In this document: positions 37,411 through 51,326 of the stretch, in pieces
Layout: each line of letters starts with the position of its first letter
Position numbering within the stretch: the stretch's first letter is position 1
Assembly (NCBI GenBank): GCA_005281725.1
Contig: SSBO01000001.1
Location: forward strand, 5,440,399 to 5,504,398
Direction of reading: 5' to 3'
Origin: Wuchereria bancrofti
Lineage: Eukaryota > Nematoda > Chromadorea > Rhabditida > Onchocercidae
DNA length: 64,000 nucleotides
Notes under the pieces: model-generated
What the model was told of the DNA's origin: nothing
Databases searched by the model: none
What the model saw: the letters and a program-made list of their open reading frames with translations, nothing else
Made by a program: the position numbers and the translations under genes

Positions 37411-40400
37411 TTATCTCTCATTACGTATTGCCACTTTGGCTGCTTTTATCAATGGATATGTTCCCCGCTTACACACTCCCTGAAAAAAACTAAGAATTCA
37501 GTGCTGAAGCAACAAATAGAAGAATATGAAACACTTAATATAATCTTACAAGCAGGGAGTAACAAACAATACCTTGTAGTCATCGGATGCCAGGTCGTAT
37601 ATCATAATACCGGCAAGATTGTATGTTTTTATGTAGCTCGCCTTCGAAAACATCGTTATTGAATTTTCTAGCCCCAACCATTGCCGATCACCACCGTGCA
37701 TATACGCTGATCGTGTCTTCTCATCAAATACATACTTATAATTCTTCGTTTTCGTTAGATTACACACCTCAAAAGAACTTTTCTAAAGGACAGAAACATT
37801 ATGAAAGAAGATGGGAACAAGAACTTTTGTCGAAAGCAAGCGTTACAGTGACCAATGATAGCTAACGGCCACTTTACAAGAGAAGTTGATCAACTGACAA
37901 TAAGGTATCATCATAATTCATTTTTGGATATAATTTTCTGCGATATCCTTTCAGCTAAAAGTTAACCAGATCTTTAATATATCTTTTCTTGCAGTGGTAC
38001 CAATAATTCATCGAACTCATTTCCAGTTCTAATTTACCAAACTACTATTACTTGGAACTAATATTAATCGAGTGCTAAATCGCTCTTAGTTTGTTACAGG
38101 CTTTTGTAATTGAACTTTATGAAATTCAATGTACACTTCATATTGCGGAATGGATTTTGTGCAAGGGTCAATAAATGAAAGTGCTATGATTAAAATTTTA
38201 TATGAAAAATGCCTTGACGAATGAATAGGCGGCACCAATATCTGCATGTCCGACAGCTGGAGCGTAGAGGAAGTGAAAATATTTGTTAAGAAGTGTATAG
38301 CCACGTCCGTAAGTGGGTATGCCGAATATGGTCTTGTTGGCCCAAAGACCCATTTCGAGCCAATGCCGTGTCGAATAATCCTGAATAGTGATCATTTTAG
38401 TCTCATTTTAAATCTCATGTCATAACTCTTCTATGATGAGATCAATTGCAGATTAACCGAATTCATTTTGCTGAGTATTCCAAATTCATACTGTTTAGAA
38501 AACAGTGGTGCATTAAAACCCGTGCAAGGTTGCAGCTTAGAGTACATATGGAAGTCGTAGTTCATGATTTGAACGTAGTCCAAATACCTGAAAGGAAATT
38601 AACCATACATTTGTAAGGTTCCTGTTAGTTAACTCCTGTCGCGGATTTTAATATCGCGAAACTCTAAATTACTATATGGGAGTTGAAAATATGAGTAAGA
38701 AATACGTTATATGAAATTTTGCAAGTAATGTTTATACCTTGAAGTCTTTGTTTCCAATTTTATGTTTAGACTGTAAATCTTTTATATATTGTTTACACGG
38801 TATCAGCTCCTCATTTATTTGACCTCATTGTTGAGTCGCTACTAATTGTAAATTATCCTTGAATCTACGAGGTTAACAACTTTTGCTTGACTAATGTCCT
38901 TTGCGGGTTGTCAACTAGTAATTAGAACTGCTTGTAAACCAGATCAACAGCTCTTTGTTAGACCGATTATTCTTTCGCCAGAGTTAACCTCTTGTAAATC
39001 ATATACTTTGTTTACGCATATCGCTTGCTATATAAGGAGGTCACCCTTGTTGAGAGGGGGCATTGTGCGTTTTTACCAAGAGCGAGGAGAGTTCAACTTC
39101 AATTCTCTATCAAGTCATTGTACTATTGCTTCTGCTAATGAAAGAATTATTATATTCCTCTGAATTATTTACTAAAGAATTATTTACTCCACATATTTAC
39201 ATCTACATTCAACGAGTCTCCCGAAATCAACCTCTCCCAAAATAATAATTTAGATCTTCAAATCTTCCACGACAATTCCCACAATTCTTAAATTTAATTA
39301 TTAATGGTCAACATTACCACTTTAAAGCTAGCCTGTGGAATTACATCTACAGTGGTGCTATTATGTCATATCATAGTTTTGTAATGAAGCTGAACAAATA
39401 ACAATCAGCTGGTAATCAAAGACTTGTGGAACAAATTTAAGGATCGGGGCTACGTCTTAATATCCAAAGAGAGAATTGACTATGAAAGAATAACTTGTTG
39501 AATGGATTAACATCATAAGCCTTATTAGCGATTGGAGCGGGTGCAGCCACTGCTGCACTTAGCAGTAGATTGGGTTTCGTCTGATCGAAACTTTCTCGTA
39601 ATTCCTAAAAAGACTGGAAAAATATTAATCGTTCTTATTGATTCAACTCTCAAAAAGGACACTTCCTCAAAAATAAAGGATTGCGATGATGCTGTTAAGA
39701 TAATGCACAAAGGACTTACTTTGATAAGGGCGGACAGACCTTTTCTATCCGTAGGCTGTGCATCCCGACTCCATACTGGGAACTCCCAATCGATGTCGAA
39801 ACCACTGACCTCGTTCGTAACCAAGTACCGTGTTACATTTTCTACCAGTTTTTTTCGTAGTTCACTGCTTTTTACCTGAAAACTAATCTTTTTTTTACCT
39901 CGTTGACATTTGGAGACCTGAAATGAAGCAATCCATATAATACCAAAATACTATCCTTTTGAAGGCATTTGAGAAGAATAATGATATAAATTTTTGAGAA
40001 TGAAAAGACAACTGTAGTTTAGCTCCAGAATACTCTATTGTAGCATATAAAACGATTGGATAGTGCCAAAATAAAACAGAAAATATTTCTGAAAAGAATG
40101 AGAAAAAACTGAAAAAAGAGGAAGATTCCACAGAAAGATACCAAAAAGAGTTTGGGTTCGAACCACCTCAATATATAACTTAAAGTAATTAATGCAGTCA
40201 AAATTTCATATTTATCAAAAAATAAGACGATGAAAGTTATGAAGGAGCAAACGTACGAGATGTGACATGCGGCTATTGACAGGTGTAAGAGTAATCAATA
40301 GCTTAGGAGATGGCTGTTGATCATACAACCACTCTCTTGTGGTAGCCAATGTGCTCCTATTAGGCAAGATGACATGGTAATGTTCATCGATTGTACAAGA

Positions 40401-40725
40401 GCCGATCAGGTTATAATGAGTGCATAAATTTTCTTCCAAATAGTTTAGAGATGGATTTTCCATCCTTAAGTACTTATTAATAGTGTTTAAGGAAATAGCT
40501 TTTAAGTGAATTTAGAATATACTGATATCTTCTAAAAGTGGAAATTGAACTTTAGGTGAATTGTAACTGATAACCTTTTGCCATGACTAGATTAAATATC
40601 ATACATTAAAAAATTATAATGCGACACTAATTTTCTAGAAACAAAAAAAAAAATTACTGAAAGTAGCAGCTTATAATTGGCTGACATTCCAGGACCAGAA
40701 ATACATGCATGACACAAATGATCAT
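37411..40725 (-). CDS. GH18 chitinase-like secreted protein, eroded active site
   Basis: Eight exons, right to left: 40658-40725, 40257-40464, 39720-39875, 39495-39604, 38458-38587, 38219-38380, 37573-37782, 37411-37479; about 370 residues, one GH18 barrel without a chitin-binding domain. The start ATG gives a short hydrophobic signal peptide (MIICVMHVFLVL) running into strand beta-1 (IISCYF). Later landmarks: NLCTHYNLIG, SGFDIDWEF (catalytic Glu kept, first Asp of DxxDxDxE replaced by Ser), IMNYDFH, TGFNAPLF, GIPTYGRGY, EVC, and the C-terminal GVCKRGTYPL. The usual GG of strand beta-3 reads TLTPVNS, and the late conserved Trp is Tyr (MIYDLASDDY). It may bind chito-oligosaccharides rather than cleave them. 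The two 5' exons are the least certain part. Confidence 0.85.
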
Positions 40726-43169
40726 TAATAATAAAACCATCTGAAATTCAATACTAATTTCCATAAAGATGCTATTTGACCAAAACAAATCACGATCGAT
40801 CCAACTTTTAGTGCAAAAAGCTTAAGACATTATGATCATTAATGTAATCATTGTAGTAATTTGAAAATAATGAAATAATTATCTCGTTACTAGACAAACA
40901 TGGAATAAGACATTTATTAGAATTTTATAAGAGTTCCAATAGGACAAAAGATAGGAAAAGAAGCAAACAAAGGGCTCTAATGCATCTGTGCCATTTGTTT
41001 ACGTTCTCCAATTACTAGTAATGATTGCTGCAGTCTTTAGATTGAGCTCCTGAAATCAGGTGTACCTTGTAGAAGAATGTTAAGTGTGGCAACTTAACGT
41101 GCACACTAGGTCATTAGGAAGTCCGCTGCATTAAATATTCTTGCACTAATATGTTATGCTTGTATTATGAGCATGCATGCATAAACATAGCACAATATTA
41201 ATTGAGGGAATCTTCTAATTTGCTTCCTGAATAAACATTTCATGATCGTCTCGTTACTATCAATGATTGGTGATGTGCTACGATTTTAAATTTAAGTAAT
41301 TCCAACAAATATGTGGAAATATAGCTGTGGTCAAGAATAACTCATTAATTAGCTAGTATTATACCATCTCTCAATTTTTTTGTGAAATTTGTCGAATGTA
41401 TTTGATAAAGTAATACTGCTAGTTGTCTCAAATGACTTTTTAAAATGTTTGCATGACCTCTGAAATGTTTTTGTATCTCTGATTACCCGTCCGAAAATGT
41501 TGCTAAAATCAAGCAAATAATGATAGGAAAAGTTGTCTTCCACAGCATTAACTAAATGAATTACTGTTTAAAATTTTAAATATTATCTTCTGCTTTATGT
41601 TTTTCTAATAGACTGCAATTAACTAGTAATCTTTAAATATTCGCTACAATTCTAATTTCTCAACAAGAAGTTTGCTGAACATCTGACATTAAGTAACATT
41701 TCTCACACTTTTCGCTCATTATTTAGCTTAAATATTTGTTTTTACTTTCAAGTCCATTTATGTCACTTCTTAACATATAAAGTGTAGCTAATGGAAATTA
41801 TGAAAGTTATATGCTAAAACCTACTATTATTTGAAAGAAAAACAAAAAAAACGCTAAAATTTTTTTTCGTCATTTAATCAAAGAAAGCAAAAAAAAAATA
41901 ACGCTTGCTATTAACCAAGGACAAGCTCCAATGACTCATATGTGCCTAAAGTTGGAGTGTAAAATCATCCGATAATTTTCTTTATTGTAATGTGAAAGTC
42001 TAATCATAATATGGAAATCAACTTGTGTTCAAATTAAATAATGTTCATGAGTCATCAAGTTTTTCTCCCAAAAATTCAAAAGAATAATTTAGTTAACTAA
42101 TCCAAATTTATGGATATGAAAAGAGCAGGAAGAAAGGATTATACGAAATAATCACAGTAAGTTTTTTTTTTATGACTGTGATATTTGTATTTCAATAATT
42201 TTAATAGTGTCACAGTTAAAGGTTGTATTTGTTTATATTCTAAGCATATTCATTGCATCTTGTTATCATTACACTTCTCACTATTTAAGTTATGGAATAA
42301 GTCATGTTATATTCCTCAAAAATCTTCAGTCTTCGCATTGCACAAACATGAATTAAAATATAACATCTATGTAACATAATAGAATATAACACTGTAATAT
42401 ATATTTCAATCTATGCTATTCATAAAGCAAATCATCTCATACTTAGAACGTTTACTAGTATAACGATAAGCTTTCAATGTTAGTACAAAATACGACAAAA
42501 AATCTCGTTGCAAGGCTGCAACGCTGCAACAGTGTAATACATACTGCGACGACATAGACTGCGTGTGGTATTTCAGATTAGATTTTCCTACAGGTGTCGT
42601 GAGAGAAGTACGGATGAGTATATTCGCACAAACTGTTGTACTGTGCATGTGTGTGCTTTATCCAGTCTAGCATTTCATTCTTGATAGTGATTAATCAGTG
42701 ATATGCATACATTTAAAGCTCTAAGGTAATTGAAGGTTACCTGAATATATCTAGGTACATAACATCATGATGGTGTATCATTGTTACTTTATAATACTAT
42801 TGTACAGCTTATATTGTTCTGTACAATATTATTTAATTAACAGCTCAGAGCGCACATCCTTCTATGAGTCACCAAAAGGCACATATTGTTACTCTCTTAC
42901 ACTCCTTCGTATCTGAATACTTTTATTCTGCCTTATCTTTTAATTTTTTTATCTCTTTTTATCTCAACTTTAAATCACCTGTTGTTTCCATATAATTTAT
43001 TGTCCTCGCAAAAATTTCTCATTAACTATAAATGAAAGGAAAATATTCTCATGCCAATTAACTTAATTTGCATGAGACGTGAAATAATATAATTTGAGTA
43101 AGTGAAATAATATAAATGATTTGAACGTGTTCGAAAACGGAGTGCTTTTTTCCATTAAACTGATTGTAG
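40726..43169. other. Divergent intergenic region
   Basis: Lies between the - strand GH18 gene and the + strand phosphatase and should hold both promoters. AT-rich; no coding signal seen. Confidence 0.5.
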
Positions 43170-46100
43170 ATGGAAGATGATAATGCTACTGACATTTATA
43201 AATGGATGTTCTATACTAAGGATGAAGATAATTTCAATGATGAAATGGAAATGGAAAGTAATGGAACACTGAAGAAAGTTGAGGTTAGTCCTAATCTTAG
43301 GGTGTTACTGTGATACAGGAAAGTGTTATGTGTAGAAGTGGGAGAGGGAGAGAGAAATAGAAAATATCTCCTAGATTTGCAACAATTATTTTCTGGAGCC
43401 TTAATATTCCCCAAAATTAATATATGAAAGCAATTGAAAATGGTATGAAAAGCATCCTTCTTGAAAGATGCCCTTCTATACCCTTCATGTCTGGACATTT
43501 GTTCTTCTGCCCTCTCTTGTGACCTTTCTATCTCTCTCAACGGTCTGTTATATCTACATAAACCTCCGGTTCCATTAACTTTCACTACAATCATCAGCTA
43601 TAATTCTATGCAGTGAATATGCTAGCAGTTTATTTTATGTTTTTTTGTTTACATAACTGGACCATTTTGTAGCTAAAGATTCGCAGTAATGTGTTAGGCG
43701 TGCGCTATTGCAAAGAAGAACCTATTGAACCGATGATTATTGTGTTAGAGAAAATATGCTTGAAAACACTTCCGGATAAGGATGGGAAATTTCCATTCAT
43801 GCTAAGTTTTGACTCTGGATCAATGACATTTTTCTCAAAGAGCGAAGAGCAGCGTGAGGAATGGATGGTAAAGGTAAAACAAATTACTATCATATGAAAT
43901 TAGAGAGGCGATTTATTTATGGGGGAAAACGAATAAATGGGAAAATACTGATTCGCTAAGTAACTTCTGTATTTTTTCTCTGATTTGAGATTTTATTTTG
44001 GATTAGCGATTGTTTCTGCCATCAGCCAGTAATACGACTTTTTAGTGAAGTGAAAAAAATGTTAAAAGAAATGAAGTAATTTATCTTAGATATCAACTTG
44101 TTCGCATAGAATGGCTCAGGCGGAGCTTGATGAAATAGCTGATAATTTTTTTAATACTTGCACCGTTAGTGCTTTTGCTCCTTTTGCAACCAACTCGATG
44201 AATTCCTTTTATTTGACAAATCCCGTGAGGAAGACTTACAAATTTTCTATATCTCAAGTATGTTATTTCCGTCCTACTACTTACTACTTTATCGTAACCT
44301 TTATTCTTGACGTACGGTTCGTTATCAGTTGATGATCGAAAGGTCATTTGCCTTAATGGTTTTTTTTATCGTTGCATTTAACTTTTTCCATTTTCAGCTG
44401 ATTTCATTTTCACTAATGTAACATACGTAATGATTAGCACAACAATGAAAACTGTTCAGAATGTTAGTTTGCATTCTCGAAAGATCGTATGCGAAGAAGT
44501 TATGTGGGAGAGCAAGCTATGCACAACATTACCTATACAGATGGTTAAATTATACCTAAAGTGGTGTGATGAAATGAGTGAACAGTTGAAGAGCCGTTTG
44601 TGGTGTGTACCTAACGATTATGTGGACCCAATTCACGATTGTCTTAGGTAAACTCTAATTCTTTTCTTTATAGAGTTATTCTACCTTTACATTCCTTTTG
44701 GAATGTTGCAGGTCTCATGTATATATATATATATCGCTTATAGGCATTTGTCCGCCAATCAAGAGATCTTCATGGACTCGTTGGAATTCCTTGAATCCTA
44801 CGCGGGTCCTTCCTTTCGTTCCTCCATGGAGAAGTTCCGTGTTGCCTTCGCATCCGTACCTACTAATTTGCATCTGCAACAGTTTTCCATTGAGGGACAT
44901 TCCTATAGTTACCTTACCGTTGGTACTGCCAGTGCTATTCCTCTTCGTTTCGCGGTAAGAATTACTGAAATTATAAGAGCTGCTTGAAACTATTATTATG
45001 CTTTCAGTTGTGTTTTTTTTTAGCACGGTGGCTTAACGAAACAGCGTGTGTCTCTCTGTAGTTCGGTGAACAATCCAAAACAAGTCGATCATATTCTTGA
45101 TTGTCGATTTTATCGCAGACGTCGCATTTTGCAAGCTGCGAAATATAAGATTGGTGAACTGTCAAGGAAGATCGAAACTGACTGGCATATTGCAGACTTT
45201 GGTAAAGTAGATAAAACTGGTATACAATTACTGGCCGATATAAAGCAAGTGCGTGTTCTTGATATGAAGCAGAAAACATTTTATACTGATTAATGATTTT
45301 TATCGTCTTAGTGCTTGTAATATTACACTTCAATAGAGTTATACAACGACATACACGTTTTTAAAAAATAATTATTTCCCATAACTTATGGACAGTATAT
45401 TATTCTTTCAGCTCCATGAAAATTTGATTGATTTAATTAGCTCTTTCCCAATAGTGTCTACATTAATCGATTATCTCTTGCATTGGTCGAAAACTCAGGG
45501 TTCCATGACACGATTATCTTTTGAAAAGGTTTTGTTTGATTCTACAACATTGTGTAGTGTCTACAACATGTATAGGGGCCAACAGCAGTATCGACTGCCG
45601 AATAATAAGGAATGGTGGAGTCTGAGGAATACTAAGCTTCGTTTCACATTTATTACTTTGTAGGTGATGTACTCAAAAAATTGAAAAGTTCCTTATTTGA
45701 ACTCTACAATGAGTATGACTCAAACAGAAGATGATTCCGGCAACTTCCAGTGAAGTGCAACTAGTAGAAGTCAAGTCAGTTCTGTGAGGCTCAGTGCTGT
45801 TGGGCTTCTTTATTTATTGCTAGCCATTTGAAATTTTTTTCAGAGAAAATTTGCTGTTTTTACATCTCGCAACACACGTAATGTTGTAAGCTTAGGCTTG
45901 ATTTTAGCGCAAAACATCTTAGTACTGCTCCAGGAAAAACATGTTATAACAGACAGTTTGGATAGCCAGCTCGATACGATAGAAGCTTTTTTGATCAGTT
46001 TGAATACCAAAATGGCAGTTATCGATTCTGTACCAAATAATGAAGTAATTTCTTCAATAATTGAGACTAATTGCTTTTTTGAAAATTTTGGGGCAGTTAT

Positions 46101-47789
46101 TATTGCTGTCAGTATTTTCTGCAGAGTATATATTGACAACTGTTTTATAATTTATTCAGTTGCAATTTAAGACAACTTAGACTAAAATATTTTTCAGGAT
46201 TCCAGGAAAGAGTACGTGAAGAATGCAAGACACACTTTTAATTCTGTTCTTGACGCAATGCTACAGTTGACGGAAAATCTTCTTGATGCTCAACTTTTAG
46301 GTGCTTACATTGTTTATAGAGTTATTAATTAGATATATTTGTAGTAAATAAGTTTGGTGAAATATTTATGTTTACAGGCTTGGTTTTGGCTCTAAAAAAG
46401 TCCAGCGATTGCCAGCTCTATTTTCATATCCAATTAAGAAGTGATTTGGTGTTGTCTCAAGCAATTACCATAGTGACAACTGGATTACTAGCTCTTTTAG
46501 AGCAGGAATTAGCTGAACTGCCGGACTGGTCCATTATTTCACCACTTGTCACTGTGAATATTTTAACTTTTATTTCTCAGAACTGAAGCATAGCTTTCTC
46601 TGAGCTTTTTCTAATTAACCATTTTTTCCTTTTCTTTTCAGGTGTTTTCCTTCCTGTCTTGCTACGGAGACGAGCGAGGCATGATGGAAGATGCAAGAGA
46701 CTGTTGGGCATCCTTACACAACCGAGTTTTATTCAAATTTCTTCATTCTACCTCATCCGTTGCATCAGTTTGCGTTCCAACGGTTAGTGGCGATCGCTCA
46801 AAACTTATCGTTCAGGTGCCTTTGCCGCACAATATATACCAGGTCTTTTTTTTACTAAAAATGTATCTTATACATATTTTTATATGTTGCGTTTTTGTAA
46901 TTCATGAGCCAAATTTTCAACAAGCCTTTTTTATTTCTGTCATCCGTATAACATTCTCCAGGGTTTGTCGGAATCTCTTCGATCAGGCTCTACATTCAGT
47001 GTGAATGCGGTGTTCTGGAATCTAGGGATCAACCATGAAGCTACATTTTCTCAATCAATCGCTGGCGATAGCTCGTTGGAGCAGTCTATAAATCTGGCTG
47101 CTGTTAAAGCGTTGGTCTCCTATACTTCGTCTCTGAAGAACGTATCGCACACTGCTGAGGAACTTGTTGCCGAACTTACCACCACTGTAAAACTGTTCTT
47201 TCACTATTTGATTTCTATATTGCACCTCCAAGTTGTGCTATAAATTTTCTTCGCTGTTGTGACCTCTCTATATATCTTGGAGTTGTCAACTATAGGTAGA
47301 GGCAAACCCGACCAACAAGAACATATCGATCTTCCGACTAGTGATGGCTGCAAACGCTGCGCTTCATGGAATTGCAGTACTCTGTTGTAAGAGTGGAAAG
47401 GACCGTACATCGATGGCCATTACTTACGAAGAAGGGCGAATTATACGTGAGAACTGTGGAGTAACTGCTGAACAGGTAATTATATTCGTTGTCATTTAAG
47501 AGCATTAGTGCAAATTTCATTCTGCCCTAATTTTGTGAGTTCACTGTTACAAAGTCCTTTACTGTCATATTGATTGACGTCGTTTTCTATGTACGTGAAG
47601 ATGAATATGGTTTTGCCTTTTCAGATGGGAGAAATGATTGTTTGTCTGCGCCGAGAAGGTGTGCGACGTGAAAATTGTCGTAAAAATATTGGAAGAGCAT
47701 TGTATTCATTCTCACCTTTCCAAATGCATTTTATTCCCAAAGAGTTTCGGCCTCCCTCGGGCACTTTTGCTCAGGGAATCAGCAGCTAA
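43170..47789 (+). CDS. Inositol polyphosphate 4-phosphatase (INPP4 family)
   Basis: Fourteen exons: 43170-43283, 43673-43873, 44090-44261, 44398-44647, 44744-44954, 45024-45248, 45412-45659, 45846-46107, 46198-46300, 46378-46553, 46642-46842, 46962-47186, 47296-47475, 47625-47789; about 910 residues, close to human INPP4A/B. The N-terminus resembles a PH domain (FPFMLSFDSGSMTFF, then SEEQREEWMVK). A long INPP4 middle region follows, and the C-terminal CX5R catalytic loop reads CKSGKDRTS, with LRREGVRRENCRKNIG and FRPPSGTF after it. The enzyme removes the 4-phosphate of PtdIns(3,4)P2 to give PtdIns3P, damping PI3K signalling and acting on endosomes. ATTGTAG abuts the ATG, suggesting trans-splicing. 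The exon 3 donor (44261) and exon 8 acceptor (45845) are frame-based choices. AATAAA at 48295-48300. Confidence 0.93.
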
Positions 47790-48047
47790 CCCATCATCTT
47801 TTTTTATCTTATTTGTATATTCCTTTATCATACTGTTATTACCATCTTGACTTGACTAGAAGGCAGGTTTTATCGTCCCGGATACAGTAGGAAACTAACA
47901 ACTGTAGACACTTAGTTTCTTTTGTTATCATATACACACTCCATGAATTATTCTGCTCTTTAACTGTTAAAATTTGAGTGCTAGCATAATATGTTGCTGA
48001 GCTGTTTGATGTTTCTGTTTTCTTAAATTATTCAGCTATATGAGGAA

Positions 48048-50482
48048 ATGAGTGGGAGAAATCAGTTGCTTCGGAGCAAAAGAGGACATCTTCCTTGCAA
48101 GTTCTTATTGGTTTTTGAATTCAAATGTATTAAGATTTCGCATGTCAACACCGATTTCATCGCACAACATGACACGGGTCCAGACCTAGTGGGTTTAAAT
48201 ATTTTATTTGGCATCCAGCCTCTTGGTCCAGGTATCGTAACGGTTCATTAGCGATATTGCCAACCACATAGCCCTCTGCCTATTCTGCCTTATGAATAAA
48301 GGGAATTAGAGCCAAATTTATGATTAGGGTACTTTGAGATTTACTTGCTTTCAGGTCATCTATATATGCTTTATTTTTCACACAGTGGTCATTGTGGCAG
48401 CTTTTTCACTTGGTTTTTTTTTTTTTTTTATTCACTGTGATTTTGATTTGTTAGACTTTAACGCAAGTCAATAAAGATATCCGTTCAAAAGCATTGTATT
48501 TAAATAATGCACATTTTCATGGAATGCTGTTGAAACTGAGATGTGCATTCGATTTTGATCTACTGTGGTGTAGTGTTGTGATATTCATATGTTTCAGTAT
48601 GTTTAGCGTTAGTTAAAGCTGTCATGTTAAAATACCGGAAGTGTTCCGGCTCAATCTGCTGACATATATTCTAAAAGTAACTTTTGGGAAGTTGAACGAG
48701 TACGTTGAAATCTCCATACACAGACATAGTCTGTGAGCAAAATAGGAGAAAAATCATAAGCGGCGACAGCATTTTTGATAATTAAGGAAATAATTATTGG
48801 CACAGGAACAAAACATTTTTCTTGGCGGTAGTAATGAGTGAAAGATGCAATAGTTTCTGTGTGACATTTTGTTATGTCCTGCAATAGTGTAGAGACATTC
48901 AAGCTTAGAATGTTACGAAAGAATTGGACTTCTAATTTTCTCATTAAATATGGAGCGGTGTCGCATGAACAAATCACCTCAAAAATTACTAATGTCCAGT
49001 TGTTATAGGGACAGTTCACGATTACTGCAAAAGAATTTTAAATCAGTGGCTGAGATTCTAAGCTCAGTGGTTGAAGATTCTAATTGATAAATCGACTGAA
49101 CTTTAAGTAACAACCTGGGACAGAAAAGCATTTGGCAGCAATCTGTTATTTGTTTCTACCACTTATTGTAAGATGTTGCTTTTCTCACATTTAGTAAAGG
49201 GAATTAAAGAAAAATTTTACTGATGCAAAATCTGTATGGTTACTTAACAATCCTTCAAATGCTGCCTCATCATGATTTCGGTGAACAACGCGGTATTTCA
49301 CAACCTACTGAGTCAATCTATGTATTTATTAAATCAGTCTATTAAGAGGCACTCCAAAACTAAGTGCTCTACTGTTGAGGAGGTTTATTTCAATTCCCTT
49401 ATCTGTCGGGTTATATCTGTGTCGACAATCTCTTTCTGATCGTGACAATTCCTTTCAGACTAATGGGATTAATTCTGCATCTCTGATCTTTCTCGATTTC
49501 TTAAATTTGGACAATTAAATAAAGTGGTTAATACACAGTGAAACAAACAACTAAAATTTCAATAAAACAAATTTAATGATAGTATCAACAATAGAAAAGA
49601 AAAATGCAAATCATGCTCTATATTCCAACCAATAGGCCAATTCAAATAGTTACATAAAAGAATCTGTGCTTAGCCGTCCGCTTTACCAAGTGCGAGGGCA
49701 CAAGAATTAGTGTCTTGCTGCGTACATTGGTATGGCGCTTTCCGTTAGCATCTACCTTTAAACAAAGAGGATTGCCAGTCCTTTGTTTTCCTGAGCGACA
49801 GTTTATAATAACGAACTGATAAATCAATTGCAGTACTCAAAGTTATATTCTACTCCGTCTTTTTTCTCCTTCCTCAGTAATGAAAGAAATATGCTGCTGG
49901 TTAGGCAATCTTGCAGTAATGTACGTTCAAGTGCCTGCGGGTAGGAAATAATCTTGTCATCTGTTTAATTTATGTGGACGATGATATAATGCGATGAGAA
50001 TTATTGCTAGAGACTAGATTTTATTGATTAACTTCCCGTTGTATTTTTTATTTTAACTTATTAATAAGTAGAACTAAACTGCATCTTTATATATGCATGG
50101 CTTTTCAGCAAATATGACTTTCGTTAATATGCTAATCTGCTAACTTGGAAGATTTGAAAAACCATCTATGAGAAAAGCTTTACCTACAAGTGCTGGAGAA
50201 TTATCTACGAATGTTTGAATTCAATTTATTGTGACGCTCAACTTATCGAGCTTGTTGTGAATTGTATTGGTCGTGATTTTTATTAATTTGAAGGCAAATT
50301 TGGAGAGAAATGAGCTTGAAGCTCACAGGATGAATCAGTCGAGGCGTCAAGGAGGACCCAGTGCGTCATGCAAGTCCCTGCCAACTCGGAAGCAGTTGGA
50401 AATGTGCCGTAAGCTTCGGGGTGTGAGGCAAACCGAAGTGAAGCGGCAACGTGAAATGAAGAGGAAACGTAAGGAAGAGTAG
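48048..50482 (+). CDS. Speculative small gene with Arg/Lys-rich C-terminus
   Basis: TTATTCAG at 48028-48035 precedes an ATG (48048) beginning MSGRNQLLRSKRGHLPC. A middle piece after TTCCTCAG (49879) and a final piece after GCTCACAG (50323) connect in frame, ending in REMKRKRKEE and TAG 50480-50482. The final part has unusually high GC and a strongly basic composition for this window, which supports coding. The joins are my inference; the last ORF could instead stand alone. No family is recognised. Confidence 0.25.
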
Positions 50483-51218
50483 TTCGTAATCCATCTTCTC
50501 GAATAGCAGCAATGCGAAAAAGTGGTAGGACCCAGTACCGGACTTTCTTCAAGATGAAGAGAAGGATGTGTCTTTCAATGAGAAAAACTTTTAATGTGAT
50601 ACTAAGAGTGTCCGATGCGGTCCTAAAACACAGGAAAACGAGGCAATTTTGAGGAACAGCACAGTTTCATTCCTGACTTACAGTGAATGTTTGGAATTAT
50701 TGGTACTTGGACATCTTAGATATCTGCTAGCACCAGCATATTTTAAATCCGTTGGTATTTGACATATTGCGACACTTTTTTTGTAAATAACGTTATTCTA
50801 GTATTTCATAATTTCCCCAATCATGAGAAAAAGTTGCACAGTTACAACTTGTCTTGAAAGGATCTAGTCCGTTTTTTCTATGTCTGCTATGTTGAATACA
50901 GCGTCACAGATTCATTTGTCGTTCATTTACAGTCCCACTAAGATTCGGTTGGACCCTCAGAAATCGCATGTTATTCACTGACATTTGTTGCACAACATCA
51001 TATAACTGCACCAATTGTTAGCGAAGCTGAAAAATGTAATTGGTCGCATGCAGGGATATGAGCAAGGTCAAACTGAGTAAATAGTTTTAAAGAGGTCAAC
51101 GAATTGATAGGATAAGTATGTGTAGTAGACAGGCCTCGATTCATACGTAAACAAGTAGTATTGACCAATCGTAAACACACACTGGAATCCAAGCAGGAAA
51201 CAAAGTGCGATATGTAAC

Positions 51219-51326
51219 ATGTCTAGTCAGCAAAACAAGGCCAACAAGAAGCCTATATGGAGGTACAGTTCATCTCTAGAACAGGAAGAGCTTTTGAAGA
51301 ATTTAAAAGGGATGGGTCAATTATGA
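51219..51326 (+). CDS. Small ORF, 35 codons, unknown
   Basis: ATG to TGA, encoding a hydrophilic peptide (NKANKKPIWRYSSSLEQEE). Could be a first exon leaving through G|GTCAAT at 51314-51319. No family, no downstream exon identified. Confidence 0.2.
   Translation: MSSQQNKANKKPIWRYSSSLEQEELLKNLKGMGQL

Noticed and set aside
39882..39916. Possible 19-nt microexon in the GH18 gene
   Set aside because: The flanking exons already join in phase 0 and give a family-like sequence; including it breaks the frame.
40140..40170. GGGTTCGAACC resembling a tRNA T-arm
   Set aside because: No D-arm, anticodon stem or acceptor stem can be built on either strand around it; it is in a GH18 intron.
48651..49019. 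122-codon - strand ORF
   Set aside because: Longest ORF in the interval, but no motif or splice context; left as unsupported.
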